A DNA stretch of 6,059 bases from an uncultured Clostridia bacterium. GTDB lineage: Bacteria; Bacillota; Clostridia; Peptostreptococcales; Anaerovoracaceae. The position numbers were made by a program, and so were the translations under genes. Shown here piece after piece: positions 5,810-6,059 of the stretch. The DNA lies in the NCBI GenBank assembly GCA_934277655.1, contig CAKQVC010000136.1, positions 1 through 6,059 on the forward strand, written 5' to 3'. The stretch's first letter is position 1, and the number at the start of each line of letters is the position of its first letter. The notes beneath the pieces are model-generated. The model saw only the letters and a program-made list of their open reading frames with translations, made no database searches and was not told the origin of the DNA.

Positions 5810-5839
5810 TTTTATTTTTGTTTCAGACAGCAGAAAGGT

Positions 5840-5868
5840 TTGCACCGGAGATGAAATACCTGTATAAT
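5840..5868 (+). promoter_or_regulatory. Sigma-A-type promoter of rluB
   Basis: TTGCAC (5840-5845) lies 17 bases before a perfect TATAAT (5863-5868). Transcription would begin near 5875 and give a leader of about 32 bases. Only the first three bases of the -35 match consensus, but the perfect -10 and the spacing make this the clearest promoter in the window. Confidence 0.8.
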
Positions 5869-5881
5869 AGAACCCGGTAGC

Positions 5882-5901
5882 GCATCAGAAGATGCAGGAG
5901 G
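5882..5901 (+). promoter_or_regulatory. Small leader hairpin next to the rluB ribosome site
   Basis: GCATC (5882-5886) and GATGC (5891-5895) form a five-base-pair stem with an AGAA loop, immediately followed by the ribosome site AGGAGG (5896-5901), five bases before ATG 5907. The stem leaves the site exposed, so it may help ribosome access or mRNA stability rather than block translation. Confidence 0.4.
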
Positions 5902-5906
5902 AAAAA

Positions 5907-6059
5907 ATGAGAATTAACAAATATATTGCGCAGGCAGGAATTGCCAGCAGACGAAAAGCAGATGAGCTGATTCAGAATGGAAACGTGAAAGTGAATGGGG
6001 CGGTTCTGAAAGAGCCGGGATATGAAGTGAAGACGGGTGACAAGGTGGAGGTTAACGGA
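5907..6059 (+). CDS. rluB: RluB/RsuA-family 23S rRNA pseudouridine synthase (N-terminal part)
   Basis: The first 51 codons are present and the gene continues beyond the window. They form an S4 RNA-binding domain: MRINKYIAQAGIASRRKAD, then LIQNGNVKVNG and VKTGDKVEVNG. This start is typical of the RsuA/RluB/RluE/RluF pseudouridine synthases. In Firmicutes the copy near scpAB and dacB is RluB (B. subtilis YpuL), which modifies helix 90-region uridines of 23S rRNA. The catalytic domain with its Asp lies outside the window, so the family is certain but the target is inferred from synteny. The gene has its own promoter and a strong AGGAGG site. Confidence 0.92.
   Translation, partial: MRINKYIAQAGIASRRKADELIQNGNVKVNGAVLKEPGYEVKTGDKVEVNG

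Noticed and set aside
5794..5829. Possible terminator after the FAD oxidoreductase (TGTCT / AGACA around a T-rich stretch)
   Set aside because: The stem is five pairs, the T-rich part lies in the loop rather than after the stem, and no other stable hairpin precedes it.
5177..5845. A long minus-strand open frame opposite the FAD oxidoreductase
   Set aside because: It mirrors the codon pattern of the well-supported + strand gene, shows no family motifs and has low-quality composition. The same applies to 2676-3260 on the minus strand.
1..6059. Mobile element, CRISPR array, phage or tRNA/rRNA signals
   Set aside because: No transposase or integrase motifs, target duplications, regularly spaced repeats or cloverleaf were seen. 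All genes are co-oriented with similar base use, as in an ordinary chromosomal region.

Overview
The window looks like an ordinary chromosomal segment from a Gram-positive Firmicute. A member of Clostridia, most likely Lachnospiraceae, is the best guess. This rests on gene content (ScpA/ScpB, an S11 carboxypeptidase, an MnmM-type methyltransferase, RluB), strong AGGAGG-type ribosome sites, TTG starts, intrinsic terminators with U-runs, and moderate GC. All genes read on the + strand. There is no sign of a mobile element, CRISPR array, tRNA or rRNA.

Layout: (1) bases 1-56 hold the end of an unidentified upstream gene. (2) scpA and scpB overlap by 11 bases and are closed by a strong terminator at 1624-1666. 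They encode the kleisin and its partner in the SMC condensin. (3) After a gap that can fold into a hairpin, a membrane-targeted D-Ala-D-Ala carboxypeptidase (1750-2712) overlaps by 4 bases a TTG-started flavin/2Fe-2S electron-transfer protein of the SudB/NfnA/PyrK type (2709-3683) that has an extra Cys-rich N-terminus. (4) A gap with a weak promoter candidate leads to an MnmM (YtqB)-like tRNA methyltransferase (3855-4421). (5) A hairpin plus U-run sits directly against the ATG of an FAD-dependent oxidoreductase (4481-5809) that carries a Cys cluster and a C-terminal motif resembling MnmG/TrmFO. (6) A clear sigma-A promoter drives rluB, which runs off the window.

The order scpA-scpB-dacB-...-rluB recalls the Bacillus subtilis order scpA-scpB-ypuI-dacB-spmA-spmB-rluB. 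Here the spmAB position is occupied by the electron-transfer protein, the methyltransferase and the FAD oxidoreductase. The most interesting possibility is that these three form a redox or tRNA wobble-modification module. The sequence shows the motifs and the proximity; the functional link is inference. Other points worth checking are three tandem 14-residue Trp repeats at the ScpA C-terminus, a KIG in place of the KTG motif in the carboxypeptidase, and a terminator whose 3' arm is also the ribosome-binding site of the next gene.
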